From the NCBI GenBank assembly GCA_019243205.1, contig JAFAUR010000714.1:1-41904 (forward strand): a stretch of 41,904 bases of DNA. Direction: 5' to 3'. The notes under the pieces are model-generated. The model had not been told where the DNA came from. It did no database searches and saw only the letters and a list, made by a program, of their open reading frames with translations. The position numbers were made by a program, and so were the translations under genes. This DNA comes from Acidobacteriaceae bacterium (lineage in GTDB: Bacteria; Acidobacteriota; Terriglobia; Bryobacterales; Bryobacteraceae). Positions 23,249 through 32,402 of this stretch are shown here, piece after piece (the stretch's first letter is position 1; the number at the start of each line of letters is the position of its first letter).

Positions 23249-24925
23249 TTGGGCTCGTTGTTGTCAGGCCTCCGCCATTCCGTTCGTCCACTGGTGACGA
23301 TTGTCTTGGCGAGTTCCTTATTTGCCTCCGACCGAAACTCTGAACGGAAGTTGAGCGGGCCCGTATATGTTCCACTCGATAGCTGGGTTTACCCTGCCTT
23401 CAGGCGATTGGCTGCTATGGGTTACGCGCCCGATGAAGAGGGTCTGGCCGCGCCCTGGACGCGTTCCGAGTGTGTTGCGCTTCTCGATGAAGCTGAGGAT
23501 ATCGCGTCCCGGCATAGCACAAAAGTTTTGGAGGGGCTCAGGAATAACGAAGCGGTGTCACTCATCAGATCGCTGAAACGTGAGTTTTCCGACGATTCAG
23601 AATTTTCGGAACAGGCGCGCATCGAATCGATCTATTCCCGCATTTCGCAAATCTCCGGAGCGCCGCTTCGGGATAGTTTCCATTTCGGGCAGACGTTTAG
23701 TAACGACTTCGGCCGTCCTTATGAGGCTGGAACGAATGCAGTGGCCGGGTTTTCCGCGTTCGCTAACTCATCCATCTTTTCAGGTTATTTTCGAGGCGAG
23801 TACCAGGAAGCGGCTGGACGCGGACCGTACCCGCAAAATGTCCAGTTCCTGCTTGGGTTTGAAGACGGAGTACCGCCGAGGTCAGGAGCGATCGCATCTA
23901 CGCGGAAGTTTACGACTCTAGAGGCTTACGTCGGCGCGCGCCTGGGCATTTTCGATCTCACGTTCGGAAAACAGAGTCTCTGGTGGGGACCGGGACAGCA
24001 AAGTGCGTTCAGCTTCACGGACAACGCCGAACCGTTCTATATGATGAGGATCGCTCAGGAGAGGCCGTTTGTCCTGCCCGGCCCTTTGCGACTTTTCGGT
24101 CATATCCGGACGCAGTTTCTGGTCGGCAAATTATCAGGACATCAGTACCCGCCGCATCCCTGGATCAACGCGAACAAGATCACGTTCCAGCTGACCAAGA
24201 ACCTCGAGATCGGATTCGAACGAAGCGCGATCTTTGCCGGCGAGGGACATCCGCTGACTGCGGGCAGCTTTTTGAACAGCCTCTTCAGCACGTCGAGCAC
24301 CGGCGGCACCGCATTCGCATCCCGTTCTGATCCGGGCGATCGGCGCAGCGGCTTCGACTTCCAGTGGAGAGTCCCCGGCCTAGCGCGTTTTGTAACCATA
24401 TACTCCGATTCTTTCGCAGATGACGAGCCGAATCCTTTAGCGAGCCCGCATCGGTCGGCCTGGGGCCCAGGCATTTACCTGACGCAGATTCCGCCGATTC
24501 GGAGGATGGATCTACGATTTGAGACATATTCCACCTGGTTGTATCGCGGAGATGAGGGCGGCCAGTTCTTCTACTGGAACAACCAGTATCGAGATGGCTA
24601 CACGAATAACGGTTACATTCTCGGCAGTTCCGTTGGGCGCGATGCGCGAGCATACATAGCATCATCCAATTATTGGTGGTCAGCTCAGAACAAACTCGGG
24701 GTCACGTTTCGACAGACCAAGACTGGCAGTGAGTTCCTGCCGGGGGGCGGTACGCAAACGGATGTGGCGGTAAACGGCCGTTTCCAAGTTCGGCCTGATC
24801 TCAGCACCGAGGCCACCGTGCAGTTTGAGCGATACTTCATTCCCGTGCTCGGTCGCCCGGAGACGAACGTCTCATTTGGACTCCAGATCATGTTCAGTCC
24901 TCGGGATCTGGGCTTCAAAAGGTAA
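23249..24925 (+). CDS. Wzi-family capsule assembly protein
   Basis: A 558-residue secreted protein resembling the capsule assembly family PF14052: an N-terminal helical/SLH-like part (about 35-110, with YVPLDSWVY and the RLAAMGY segment) and a C-terminal barrel rich in alternating strands and aromatic residues (FGKQSLWWGPG, NYWWSAQNKLG). Wzi proteins are outer-membrane beta-barrels that bind or anchor surface polysaccharide. The signal peptide is clear (RHSVRPLVTIVLASSLF). The frame opens with TTG at 23249 directly after an in-frame stop; TTGs at 23258 and 23261 are equally possible, and there is no ATG. It diverges from the Rieske gene and fits the exporter encoded on the other strand. Confidence 0.82.
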   Translation: MGSLLSGLRHSVRPLVTIVLASSLFASDRNSERKLSGPVYVPLDSWVYPAFRRLAAMGYAPDEEGLAAPWTRSECVALLDEAEDIASRHSTKVLEGLRNNEAVSLIRSLKREFSDDSEFSEQARIESIYSRISQISGAPLRDSFHFGQTFSNDFGRPYEAGTNAVAGFSAFANSSIFSGYFRGEYQEAAGRGPYPQNVQFLLGFEDGVPPRSGAIASTRKFTTLEAYVGARLGIFDLTFGKQSLWWGPGQQSAFSFTDNAEPFYMMRIAQERPFVLPGPLRLFGHIRTQFLVGKLSGHQYPPHPWINANKITFQLTKNLEIGFERSAIFAGEGHPLTAGSFLNSLFSTSSTGGTAFASRSDPGDRRSGFDFQWRVPGLARFVTIYSDSFADDEPNPLASPHRSAWGPGIYLTQIPPIRRMDLRFETYSTWLYRGDEGGQFFYWNNQYRDGYTNNGYILGSSVGRDARAYIASSNYWWSAQNKLGVTFRQTKTGSEFLPGGGTQTDVAVNGRFQVRPDLSTEATVQFERYFIPVLGRPETNVSFGLQIMFSPRDLGFKR

Positions 24926-24974
24926 GTGGCTCGCGTTACAACTAAGGCTCAGCTACAGCCGCCCCATCTCATCA

Positions 24975-25002
24975 GGCTAACTTCGCTCGCTCGAAGCTAA
25001 CC
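24975..25002. other. imperfect hairpin after the Wzi-like gene
   Basis: GGCTAACTTCG and CGAAGCTAACC form an 11-base inverted repeat with two mismatches around a short CTCGCT loop, 50 bases after the Wzi-like stop. There is no T-run, so it is not a typical intrinsic terminator; it may still end or stabilise the transcript. The remaining 24926-25159 interval holds box G and no gene that I can support. Confidence 0.35.
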
Positions 25003-25022
25003 AGCATCTGGCGATTCGACGA

Positions 25023-25050
25023 TTTACATCTTGTTGTCCTCACTTTTACA
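25023..25050 (+). promoter_or_regulatory. direct-repeat box G (TTTAC, 22-base spacing)
   Basis: TTTAC at 25023-25027 and at 25045-25049, 22 bases apart, which is two 11-base steps; the middle position holds a degenerate TTGTC. The second half is CACTTTTACA, as in boxes C and D. It faces the small secreted protein gene starting 110 bases downstream. Confidence 0.4.
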
Positions 25051-25159
25051 GCTGAACTGAGTCCTCAGCGAGTATCTCTCGTCGAAGGATTACGCAGGTT
25101 TTTTAGAGTGCTCCGGAGCCTCGATTGAACACGAGCGATGAAAGAGAGGATTTGTTTTT

Positions 25160-25576
25160 ATGAAACTGAGCTGGACGATCAAGGCCGCGGTCTTTGCCGC
25201 CGCAACGTTCTGCTTCGCGATGAGTGCGTCATCGGAACCCGTTAGTTTCGATCTACCCGTTCAGGCACATTGGGGCATGAGCACTCTTCCGCCGGGCCAT
25301 TACACTCTGGAAGTAGACCCGGCAACATCGTGGCCTCAGACAATATCGGTCATTCACGAGGGGCAAAAGCGATGGGTGTCGCCTCTGGTCCAGCAGGCGC
25401 AAGAAGACTCCAACCGGAGCTACCTCGTGCTTGTGCCGGTGGGAGGAACGTACTTCGTGCGTGAGTACAATTCCGGACCGACCGGAAAACGATATACGTT
25501 CGGCGTGCCCAAGACGGCGCCGAAAGCTCAGACTGCCAGTGCAACGACTTCAGTTCCTGTCACTCGCGGCTACTAG
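25160..25576 (+). CDS. small secreted protein of unknown function
   Basis: A 138-residue protein with a clear signal peptide (about 1-26, ending MSASSEP). The mature part is a single small beta-rich domain: FDLPVQAHW, LPPGHYTLEV, then ISVIHEG, SYLVLVPVGGTYFVREY. A Thr/Ala/Ser-rich tail follows. The G-x-Y-x-L-E-V pattern resembles small secreted domains common in acidobacteria, for which I know no function. AGGA lies nine bases before the ATG. Box G upstream suggests that it is controlled with the exopolysaccharide genes, so a surface or matrix role is possible. It ends 29 bases before the convergent peptidase gene. Confidence 0.75.
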   Translation: MKLSWTIKAAVFAAATFCFAMSASSEPVSFDLPVQAHWGMSTLPPGHYTLEVDPATSWPQTISVIHEGQKRWVSPLVQQAQEDSNRSYLVLVPVGGTYFVREYNSGPTGKRYTFGVPKTAPKAQTASATTSVPVTRGY

Positions 25577-25605
25577 AGGACGGACGTGTAAACCCTAGAC
25601 GGCGG

Positions 25606-28578
25606 TTACTGTTGACCAGGAGTTTCGGTGGATTCGCGTCTCCGTTCGGGCACTGCGGATTTGCCGGAATCCAGGTCGTTCCAATTGAGAATCGCGTTAA
25701 ACGCAAGGAAGAATGTACCTTGTGTCTGCCATCGCCAGAAAGGTCGCAGCGCGAACATGACAATGTGTCCCTGACCGAGAGTCGCGTCAAGGATGAGCGG
25801 TTTGTTCGAGAGCGCCTGGCCGCCCGAGAGCATGCCGGAGAGGAGCATGTCGTTCGCATTCGCCGGAAACTGCATGATCACTCGAGGCCGGACCTCGTTG
25901 CCGCCCATTCCCATCTGTCGCATCATCTGTCTCATGCTCTCGGCTTCATCGATTTGCGGCGAGCGCTTCGCTTCAGTAGAAGCCGTCCCTTCATCTGTTT
26001 GCCAGGGTGAGATATGAACGGGCATCGCATTCGGAGTGATATTTTGACCGAAGGTCACCGCGTTCCGTCCACCCGCGCCACCGAAGCCGCCGGCTCCGAA
26101 TGCGGACGCCGTTCCAAAAACCGGATCTTGATTGAAGTAAATAGGTACTTCTTTCCCGTCATAGCCATACGTGATGGGACTCTTGCGATCCGTGAACACA
26201 CCCCGAAGAATCGTTCCTCGCGCAGCCAGGCTGTCAGGATGTTCCACGCTGACTCGGGAGGCGAGTCCGTAATCGGCCATAAGAGCAGCCGTGGAGCCTT
26301 CGGTAATTAGCGTGCCGCCATGCTGCACGAACTTCGCGAGTTCACCGAGCCCTTCGAGGCCCATACCTCCCCGGATGTCATCGCTCTGGTCATTGCCGCC
26401 CAGATTAGGCGTGAGATCTGTTTTCTTGTACGGAACCGGATCCTTTCCGATTTTAGCCAACCCGTTCACCTGAGACTGTGATGTGCCGCCAACATGCGGA
26501 AATATGATCACATCGTATTTGTCTCGCAAGCTACCTTCTCTGAGTTTCTGGTCGGCAAAGTAGGTGTAGGGCACGCCATAGTAGTCGAGTGCCGCGCGCA
26601 CCCACCCTTCATCCTGGGTGCGTGTCCAGGAATGAACATATCCGATCCGAGGAATGTCCATTTCGTGCATCTTCACTTCAGGTGTTGAGTTAAGTGCAAC
26701 CGCCGACAGCCCGAGCTGACGGATGGAAGGCTCGAGCGTAGCGCGGTCGGCGTTCGGGATCACGAAAGCACCCGCGCGGAACTTGTGGCCGTTCATCTCG
26801 AAGTCATCTTCGGCCGCCATCATCTTGACACTCGCGTTACGAAAGCGGAAGGCCATGAGGCTGTTGTCTGTTGTGTGATCGATAACGAGCACGCTTCCCT
26901 GGCCATCAATGGCGCCCGGGACCTTCGCATCCGCTGTCAGTAGATTCATCGGCGAACTCAGGATGGCTTTGTCGGCGATCGGAATCAGTTTGACATTCCT
27001 CATGAATTGCATCGTCCATCCCGTGTCATCGTACGGGCGGGGATTCGCGACCGGATAGTTCTGGATGCTGAAATACATGTCGGCAAGCTCGCGATACGGT
27101 TGGTCTGCGCGAATGATGTAGTCACCTGCGTTCACTTGGACAGCGCCCGCCTTCAACGAAGCGTTTGCCGTCTGGACCTCAAGCCCCTGGCGGCGCAACG
27201 CATTTACCATATCGGCCGCATCAATACGGCGCCTCTGGCCTGCTGGTATCAACCAGGCATAAGTCGGTCCGTTCTTTCCTTTTTCGATTGAGCGGCGCGT
27301 TTTCTCCCAATAGTTCTCCAGATACAGATCTTTGTTCCTGGCTACCTGGTTCAGCGCAAACAGCAGAGCGGATTCCTGGATATTCGTGTTATTGCGTGGT
27401 CCCCAGGCGATTGTCGCAAGCGGCGGATTGGGACGGTACCATTCACGGCTCGTAGTAGTGGCCGGTAGCCGCAGATTTTTGTTCACGTCCGGGCCATAGC
27501 TCTGCACTTCATAGAACCGTCCGAAGGAGTTATGTGTGACCGCAATCCAAAACAGGTAATTCGGTACCCATCCGTCGTAGAATCCGTATGTCCAGACGCC
27601 GGGTACACCTCGTTTAGCCATCTCCATGATTTCAGTTTCCGCGAGCAGCCACCACTCGTTCACCTGGATAGGATCGAGCGAATCGTTATACGGGCCTGTA
27701 CCGGTTGACACATATAGATAAGACTGGGCTTCATGCAGGTCGTGGAGAATGGTCGGATGCCATTCGAGCAGTGTTCGAGTTATGTTCTGAGTTAGCTTCA
27801 GATACTGTCCCATGCCGTCGCGGTTATTATCGTGCTGGACATACTTGCCCCAGTACATGAGCGGGGGCCGCTGCTTCCCTGTTTTCTTGCCGTAGTAGTA
27901 CGTGTCCACTTCCTTTTCACGCCCATCCACTTCGACCACAGGGGTGATAAAGACGATCGTGTTGTTGCGAATGGCATTGATGAATGGCGTTTCCTCCACG
28001 ATCAGCCGGTAGGCAAGTTCGATCAACATCTCAGGGCCGCCCGTTTCCGGAGAGTGGATTCCGCTCGTCAACCAGTAAATAGGCTTTGCCGTCTTGATAA
28101 TCTTTTGCGCCTGTTCTTCGGGTGTCTTTCGAGGATCTCCCAATGACGCAAGCATGTCCTTGTACTTGTCGAGGTCCCGAATGGTCCGCTCATCCGCGAT
28201 GGCCAGCAACACCTGGTCACGACCTTCTTCCGTTTGGCCGATTTTCCAGAACTTGGCTCGGGGCGATGCTTGGGCTAGAGCTTCGTAGTAACGATAAATG
28301 TCCTTTGCATACGTCAGCTCACCGGGAGTTCCGGGTATCCGTCCGAAGAATTTTAGCGGCGTCCGCACCTTCGCCGAAGCGGGGAGATGATCAACCAGCT
28401 CAGTTGTGATGCGCGGATCTTCCAGGTATTGCTTGATCAGGTTCGTATAAACTTCATCGTTTTTCTGGGACGATCCGTTCGTAGCGTCAGCAGCGATCAG
28501 CGTGCCGGCTATCGCAATGGTCATCAAAAAAAAGGAAGCGCAGGTTCTGAGGCGAGCGAGGGACGGAGTGTGGACCAT
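25606..28578 (-). CDS. secreted M14-family zinc carboxypeptidase
   Basis: A 990-residue exported protein. A signal peptide (about 1-30) is followed by an M14 carboxypeptidase domain (about 80-420), with the zinc motif HSPE (His175, Glu178) in GIHSPETGG. A later HDLHEAQSY may supply the third ligand region. The C-terminal 450 residues contain segments such as GWVRAALDYYGVPYTYF, VIIFPHVGG and GGTLITEG, which resemble a class I glutamine-amidotransferase-like (flavodoxin-like) domain of no known catalytic role here. Gly-rich loops (about 845-865) interrupt the end. It should trim peptides outside the inner membrane. A TATAAT lies 23 bases upstream. It is common in acidobacteria and not obviously linked to its neighbours. 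Confidence 0.88.
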   Translation of the reverse strand: MVHTPSLARLRTCASFFLMTIAIAGTLIAADATNGSSQKNDEVYTNLIKQYLEDPRITTELVDHLPASAKVRTPLKFFGRIPGTPGELTYAKDIYRYYEALAQASPRAKFWKIGQTEEGRDQVLLAIADERTIRDLDKYKDMLASLGDPRKTPEEQAQKIIKTAKPIYWLTSGIHSPETGGPEMLIELAYRLIVEETPFINAIRNNTIVFITPVVEVDGREKEVDTYYYGKKTGKQRPPLMYWGKYVQHDNNRDGMGQYLKLTQNITRTLLEWHPTILHDLHEAQSYLYVSTGTGPYNDSLDPIQVNEWWLLAETEIMEMAKRGVPGVWTYGFYDGWVPNYLFWIAVTHNSFGRFYEVQSYGPDVNKNLRLPATTTSREWYRPNPPLATIAWGPRNNTNIQESALLFALNQVARNKDLYLENYWEKTRRSIEKGKNGPTYAWLIPAGQRRRIDAADMVNALRRQGLEVQTANASLKAGAVQVNAGDYIIRADQPYRELADMYFSIQNYPVANPRPYDDTGWTMQFMRNVKLIPIADKAILSSPMNLLTADAKVPGAIDGQGSVLVIDHTTDNSLMAFRFRNASVKMMAAEDDFEMNGHKFRAGAFVIPNADRATLEPSIRQLGLSAVALNSTPEVKMHEMDIPRIGYVHSWTRTQDEGWVRAALDYYGVPYTYFADQKLREGSLRDKYDVIIFPHVGGTSQSQVNGLAKIGKDPVPYKKTDLTPNLGGNDQSDDIRGGMGLEGLGELAKFVQHGGTLITEGSTAALMADYGLASRVSVEHPDSLAARGTILRGVFTDRKSPITYGYDGKEVPIYFNQDPVFGTASAFGAGGFGGAGGRNAVTFGQNITPNAMPVHISPWQTDEGTASTEAKRSPQIDEAESMRQMMRQMGMGGNEVRPRVIMQFPANANDMLLSGMLSGGQALSNKPLILDATLGQGHIVMFALRPFWRWQTQGTFFLAFNAILNWNDLDSGKSAVPERRRESTETPGQQ

Positions 28579-28600
28579 GTTCTCTCGTTAACAGCCTCAA

Positions 28601-28606
28601 ATTATA
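28601..28606 (-). promoter_or_regulatory. candidate -10 element of the M14 peptidase gene
   Basis: The minus strand reads CTGTATAATTTG, a perfect TATAAT, 22 bases before the peptidase ATG. No good -35 hexamer is seen 16-18 bases upstream (AAAGAG is the nearest), so the call rests on the -10 alone. Confidence 0.4.
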
Positions 28607-28724
28607 CAGTGTGTGCCCCTGATCTCTTTCATTCAGGCCGCCAATCTGCCGTCACTTCTACGGGGCTGAGGGCGAGCGAGATTCCAGCTTGACTTTAGCG
28701 TCCAACGAGGAGAGGGCAGGTCCG

Positions 28725-29042
28725 ATGGCTAACAAACAGGAGCTGATTCGATTTCTCGACCAGCATGTCTTTGATCCGATTCTGAAAGCATCGCCTGAGC
28801 GGTTCGATGACGCGGATCGGAAGCGAACGGAGGACGTACAAGCGAGGACGAGATCGGAAAAAGATCGCTTTCACAACTATTCCAGTGCGGAAGACGTCGT
28901 GAACAACTTCAAGTCGGATCTTCATTCGGCGGCCGCGAGGCGCGTGAACGACGAACTCAAAAAATTGAAACTGCCGACTTTACCTTCCGTTCGCGATCAG
29001 TTTCTTGAAATCGCGGAGAATAATGCCGAGCAACACAGATAA
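28725..29042 (+). CDS. small protein of unknown function
   Basis: A 105-residue, highly charged, probably cytoplasmic protein with no signal or membrane segment. It starts MANKQELIRFLDQHVF and is predicted helical; a central stretch rich in Arg, Lys, Asp and Glu (about 30-55) precedes a conserved-looking YSSAEDVVNNFKSDL segment. I do not recognise a family. The ATG at 28725 is supported by GAGAGGGCAGG just upstream; the frame itself opens at a TTG at 28689. Its end overlaps the DUF1275 gene by 20 bases, so the two are probably translationally coupled. Confidence 0.7.
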   Translation: MANKQELIRFLDQHVFDPILKASPERFDDADRKRTEDVQARTRSEKDRFHNYSSAEDVVNNFKSDLHSAAARRVNDELKKLKLPTLPSVRDQFLEIAENNAEQHR

Positions 29043-29856
29043 TCCCGCCCCGCCCATACCTCGCGCGCAAATTCATCAGCCGGCTTCGGAGTCAAAGTCA
29101 CAATCCCGACCGGGCTATCGAGTGGCCATCTTCCTCACTTGGCTTGCCGGATTGGTAGATGCAGTCGGATACTTGGCGTACGCGAAAATCTACACCGCGA
29201 ATATGAGTGGGAACAGCGTCGCTCTGGGTATCAACCTGACACAGCTCCGGCCAACTGAGATCCTGTTGCGAAGCTGGCCCATCCTTCTATACGTCCTCGG
29301 GTTGCTTACGGGCCGGCTGGCAATTGAAATCGGAGCGCGGCAGAAGGCGCCGAGGATTGCCTCGGTTGCATTCGGATTCGAAGCGCTTTTGCTGGGTGCG
29401 GCCGCATGGACGGGAGGAGGAAATCCAAACCCGGCCGAAGTGAACAAAATCCTTCTCGGGATCGCCCTTTTGGCGCTGGCCATGGGAATCCAGAACGCCG
29501 CACTCACTCGCTTCAGCTCGCTCACCCTGCACACTGGATTTGTCACCGGCACTCTCGTCAAGTTCGCGGAGCAGTTTGTGCGCTATTGCGCAAAGGTGTA
29601 CGACGATCTGAGCCAACAGGGCAGCCCGGCCCGGATCCTCGCCCGTTCAGTACACGAAAGATCCTTTCGCATTAGCGTGCTTCTTGCGCTTACATGGGTT
29701 GCTTACGTATTGGGAGCTATCGTGGGCGCGTATGGCTCGTCGCGCATACACCTTCGAACACTACTCATCGCGATCGCCGGCCTTGTGTTGCTCATTCTGC
29801 TGGACCAACGGGCGCCCCTGGCCATTCAGGAAGAAAAGCTACAGGAGCAAAGCTAG
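29023..29856 (+). CDS. DUF1275 (YoaK-type) membrane protein
   Basis: A 277-residue integral membrane protein with about six or seven hydrophobic segments. The first carries LTWLAGLVDAVGYL, followed by ANMSGNSVALG, and later GIQNAAL and LHTGFVTGTLVKF, all typical of DUF1275 (YoaK). The role of the family is not established; a transport function has been proposed from topology. The first 28 residues are a polar Pro/Ser-rich extension. The ATG at 29023 has GGAGA five bases upstream and lies inside the end of the preceding small gene. It ends three bases before the stop of the convergent ADOP permease, so the two genes are tail to tail. Confidence 0.88.
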   Translation: MPSNTDNPAPPIPRAQIHQPASESKSQSRPGYRVAIFLTWLAGLVDAVGYLAYAKIYTANMSGNSVALGINLTQLRPTEILLRSWPILLYVLGLLTGRLAIEIGARQKAPRIASVAFGFEALLLGAAAWTGGGNPNPAEVNKILLGIALLALAMGIQNAALTRFSSLTLHTGFVTGTLVKFAEQFVRYCAKVYDDLSQQGSPARILARSVHERSFRISVLLALTWVAYVLGAIVGAYGSSRIHLRTLLIAIAGLVLLILLDQRAPLAIQEEKLQEQS

Positions 29857-29859
29857 GGC

Positions 29860-32355
29860 TTACTCATATCGAAGTGAACCTACGGGATCGATACGCATGG
29901 CTCTTCTCGCCGGGAGATAACCGGCAAGAACCGCGACAGATGCGATCGTAAGTATCGCAATGACGACCGAAAAGGGGTCGCTTGGTTGAATTCCGTAAAG
30001 CTGAGAACGAACAGACTGACTTAGCAGCCACGCCACTGGAAGCGCGAGAGCGACGCCGACCGTCAGCATCGATAATACGTCCTTCATCACGAGCCAAAGC
30101 ACGTCCCTTTGCTCGGCGCCAATCGCCATCCGAATGCCGATCTCGCGCGTCCGTCGCGCAACGGCATAGGCCATGACTCCGTACAATCCTATCGAGGCGA
30201 GTACGGTGGCCAGAATCCCGAAGCCTGAAGAGAGAGATGCTACCAAGCGTTCCGTAACGAGCGAGTTCTCCATCTGCCTTTCGAGTGTGATCATCTCGAA
30301 AACAGGTAGATTCGGATCGAGATCGTGCACCTGTTTTCTGATGGTCGAAAACATCTGGTTGGGGTGCTCGGCTGTTCGGACGTACCCCGTAACCCCGACG
30401 GCAAAATTCATTTGTTGATAGGGACGAAATACCTCAGTGGGTATATCGTCGCGCATGCTTTCATACTTGGTGTTACGCGCGACACCGATCACCGTTATGT
30501 CAGTTTTGGTTCCCGGATCGATCCCCATTCCGATTTTGTGACCGACAGCATTTACGGTTCCGAAATACTTCTTCGCGAACGCCTCGTTTACGATGCAGAC
30601 CTGTGGCGCGGACGATCCCGCATCGCTGCGGCGGAAATCGCGACCGGCTAACAACGAAATTTGCAGAGTTTTGAAATAGTTTGGAGAAACGAAATTCATG
30701 TGCGGGTCAGGCAGCTCGCCAGTTTTCGGCGAATAAGAGTCGATCGTGACCCACTGGTCCCATTCGTCTCCCTCCATTACGGGAACAACGGCGAGACTGG
30801 CGGACTCTACACCGGGTATCACATCCAGCCGGTCATTCAGTTGCTGATACAGAAGCCTGGTTCGCTCGGCCGAATAGCCACTCAAAGTTGCGTTCACTTT
30901 GAAAGCCAGCAGATTGCTGGTCTTGAAGCCCGGATCGAGATCCTTCAGCTTTACAAGACTTCGAATGAAAAGCCCCGCTCCGATCAATAGCAGCAGAGAC
31001 AAAGCGATCTGCCCTACAACGAGCAATTTCCGAAGGCGTGCGGAGGTGCCGCCGGCCACCGCATTGGCTTGATCCTTCAAAGTGCCTGCAACATCTGGTC
31101 GCGTCGATTGCAGCGCCGGGACAAGTCCGAAAGCCACACCGGTCAACACCGAGGCCAGGATGTTGAATCCCAGAATGCGCCAATCCGGAACTGACGAGAT
31201 ATTGAGCGGTGTCGAACTCGGAGGCAGGTAGCTGATCAATAACTTGTCCATCCACATGGCGAGACCCAGCCCCGCCGCGCCGCCGGCGACAGACAGCATC
31301 AGACTCTCCACAAGCAATTGCCGGATAATTCGCGAGCGCCCAGAGCCGAGCGCAAGCCGGACGGCGATTTCTTTCTGTCTCGAAGTTGCCCGGGCAATCA
31401 GAAGGTTGGCGACGTTGGCGCAGGCAATCAGCAGAACCAGCGCCACAGTCGACATCAGTACGAGCAGCGGTTTTGAGAACTGCCTTCGCAGCTGCGAGCG
31501 CCCCTTCCCGGCCGGCAAAACGTCCATCGACATCTGTAGAAAGGCGTGCTTCATATACGGGGACGCCTTCGCAAATGCCTTTTCCTCTACCTCCATGTTC
31601 AAGATCTGATGGAAGATCGGCTGCAAACTGGCCTTAGCTTCTTTCAGAGTCACTCCGGACTTCATGCGTCCGAATGCGGTAACCCAGCGGCTCCGGCGGT
31701 CGTTGAGATTGTAATAGCGCCAGATCTTATTGCCCATCATCATCGGAACCCGAATCTGTGGTGCGTAGCCCGGATCAGTACCCGAAAATTCAGCTTGGCT
31801 CACACCGACAACCGTGTACGGATAGCCGTTGATCATGAGCTTCTGGCCGATGACACCCGGGTCCGCCGCGAAACGGCTCGCCCAAAAGCCGTAACTCAGA
31901 ACTGCGACCGGCTCAGAATCCTGATACAGGTCGTCGCTGGACGTGAAGAGGCGGCCTATTGCGGCATGAACTCCAAGCACCGGGAAGTAATTCCCCGACA
32001 CCAACTCTCCCGCAACACGTTCCGTACGCCCGCGGAAGCTCAAACACATCTCGGATTCGCGAATACAGAACATGCCGCTGAAAACTGAATTGCGACCGCG
32101 AAAATCCTGATACATCGGATAGGAAATCCGGTTCCAACCCATGTTGTTCCCGTAATGCCGCCCCACCGCGCTGAGCAGGACCAGTTCTGCCGGTTGCTTC
32201 ACTGGCAACATCCGGATGAGCACCTGGTCAGTCAACGAGAAGATCGCCGTGTTTGCGCCAATGCCGAACGCAAGCGACGCGATTGCGACAGTCACAAACA
32301 GGGGTGACTTCGAAAAGGTCCGGAGCGCGAACGTAACATCCTGAACCAGATTCAT
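29860..32355 (-). CDS. orphan MacB/FtsX-type permease (ADOP family)
   Basis: An 831-residue permease with the double FtsX/MacB-periplasmic layout of the acidobacterial duplicated orphan permeases. The N-terminus, LRTFSKSPLFVTVAIASLAFGIGANTAIFSL, precedes the first membrane helix. A periplasmic MacB-like domain follows (about 50-270), then three helices near 300-430 with ANVANLLIARA, a second periplasmic domain (about 480-690) and three final helices. No ATP-binding partner is adjacent. GGAGGAGG before the ATG is a strong ribosome site. It is the last gene of the sigma-factor unit, 47 bases after the second DUF4097 gene. The substrate is unknown; the operon suggests a role in envelope upkeep. 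Confidence 0.93.
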   Translation of the reverse strand: MNLVQDVTFALRTFSKSPLFVTVAIASLAFGIGANTAIFSLTDQVLIRMLPVKQPAELVLLSAVGRHYGNNMGWNRISYPMYQDFRGRNSVFSGMFCIRESEMCLSFRGRTERVAGELVSGNYFPVLGVHAAIGRLFTSSDDLYQDSEPVAVLSYGFWASRFAADPGVIGQKLMINGYPYTVVGVSQAEFSGTDPGYAPQIRVPMMMGNKIWRYYNLNDRRSRWVTAFGRMKSGVTLKEAKASLQPIFHQILNMEVEEKAFAKASPYMKHAFLQMSMDVLPAGKGRSQLRRQFSKPLLVLMSTVALVLLIACANVANLLIARATSRQKEIAVRLALGSGRSRIIRQLLVESLMLSVAGGAAGLGLAMWMDKLLISYLPPSSTPLNISSVPDWRILGFNILASVLTGVAFGLVPALQSTRPDVAGTLKDQANAVAGGTSARLRKLLVVGQIALSLLLLIGAGLFIRSLVKLKDLDPGFKTSNLLAFKVNATLSGYSAERTRLLYQQLNDRLDVIPGVESASLAVVPVMEGDEWDQWVTIDSYSPKTGELPDPHMNFVSPNYFKTLQISLLAGRDFRRSDAGSSAPQVCIVNEAFAKKYFGTVNAVGHKIGMGIDPGTKTDITVIGVARNTKYESMRDDIPTEVFRPYQQMNFAVGVTGYVRTAEHPNQMFSTIRKQVHDLDPNLPVFEMITLERQMENSLVTERLVASLSSGFGILATVLASIGLYGVMAYAVARRTREIGIRMAIGAEQRDVLWLVMKDVLSMLTVGVALALPVAWLLSQSVRSQLYGIQPSDPFSVVIAILTIASVAVLAGYLPARRAMRIDPVGSLRYE

Positions 32356-32402
32356 GGAACCTCCTCCGGGGCTATTTCTCGAGCTGTAGAAACCGGGAAC
32401 CT

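Noticed and set aside
9784-24925. PEP-CTERM/exosortase-associated locus
   Set aside because: No exosortase, no PEP-CTERM tail and none of the usual PrsK/PrsR-type regulators are found in the window.
24975-25002. Intrinsic terminator of the Wzi-like gene
   Set aside because: The stem has two mismatches and no T-run follows; kept only as a low-confidence hairpin.
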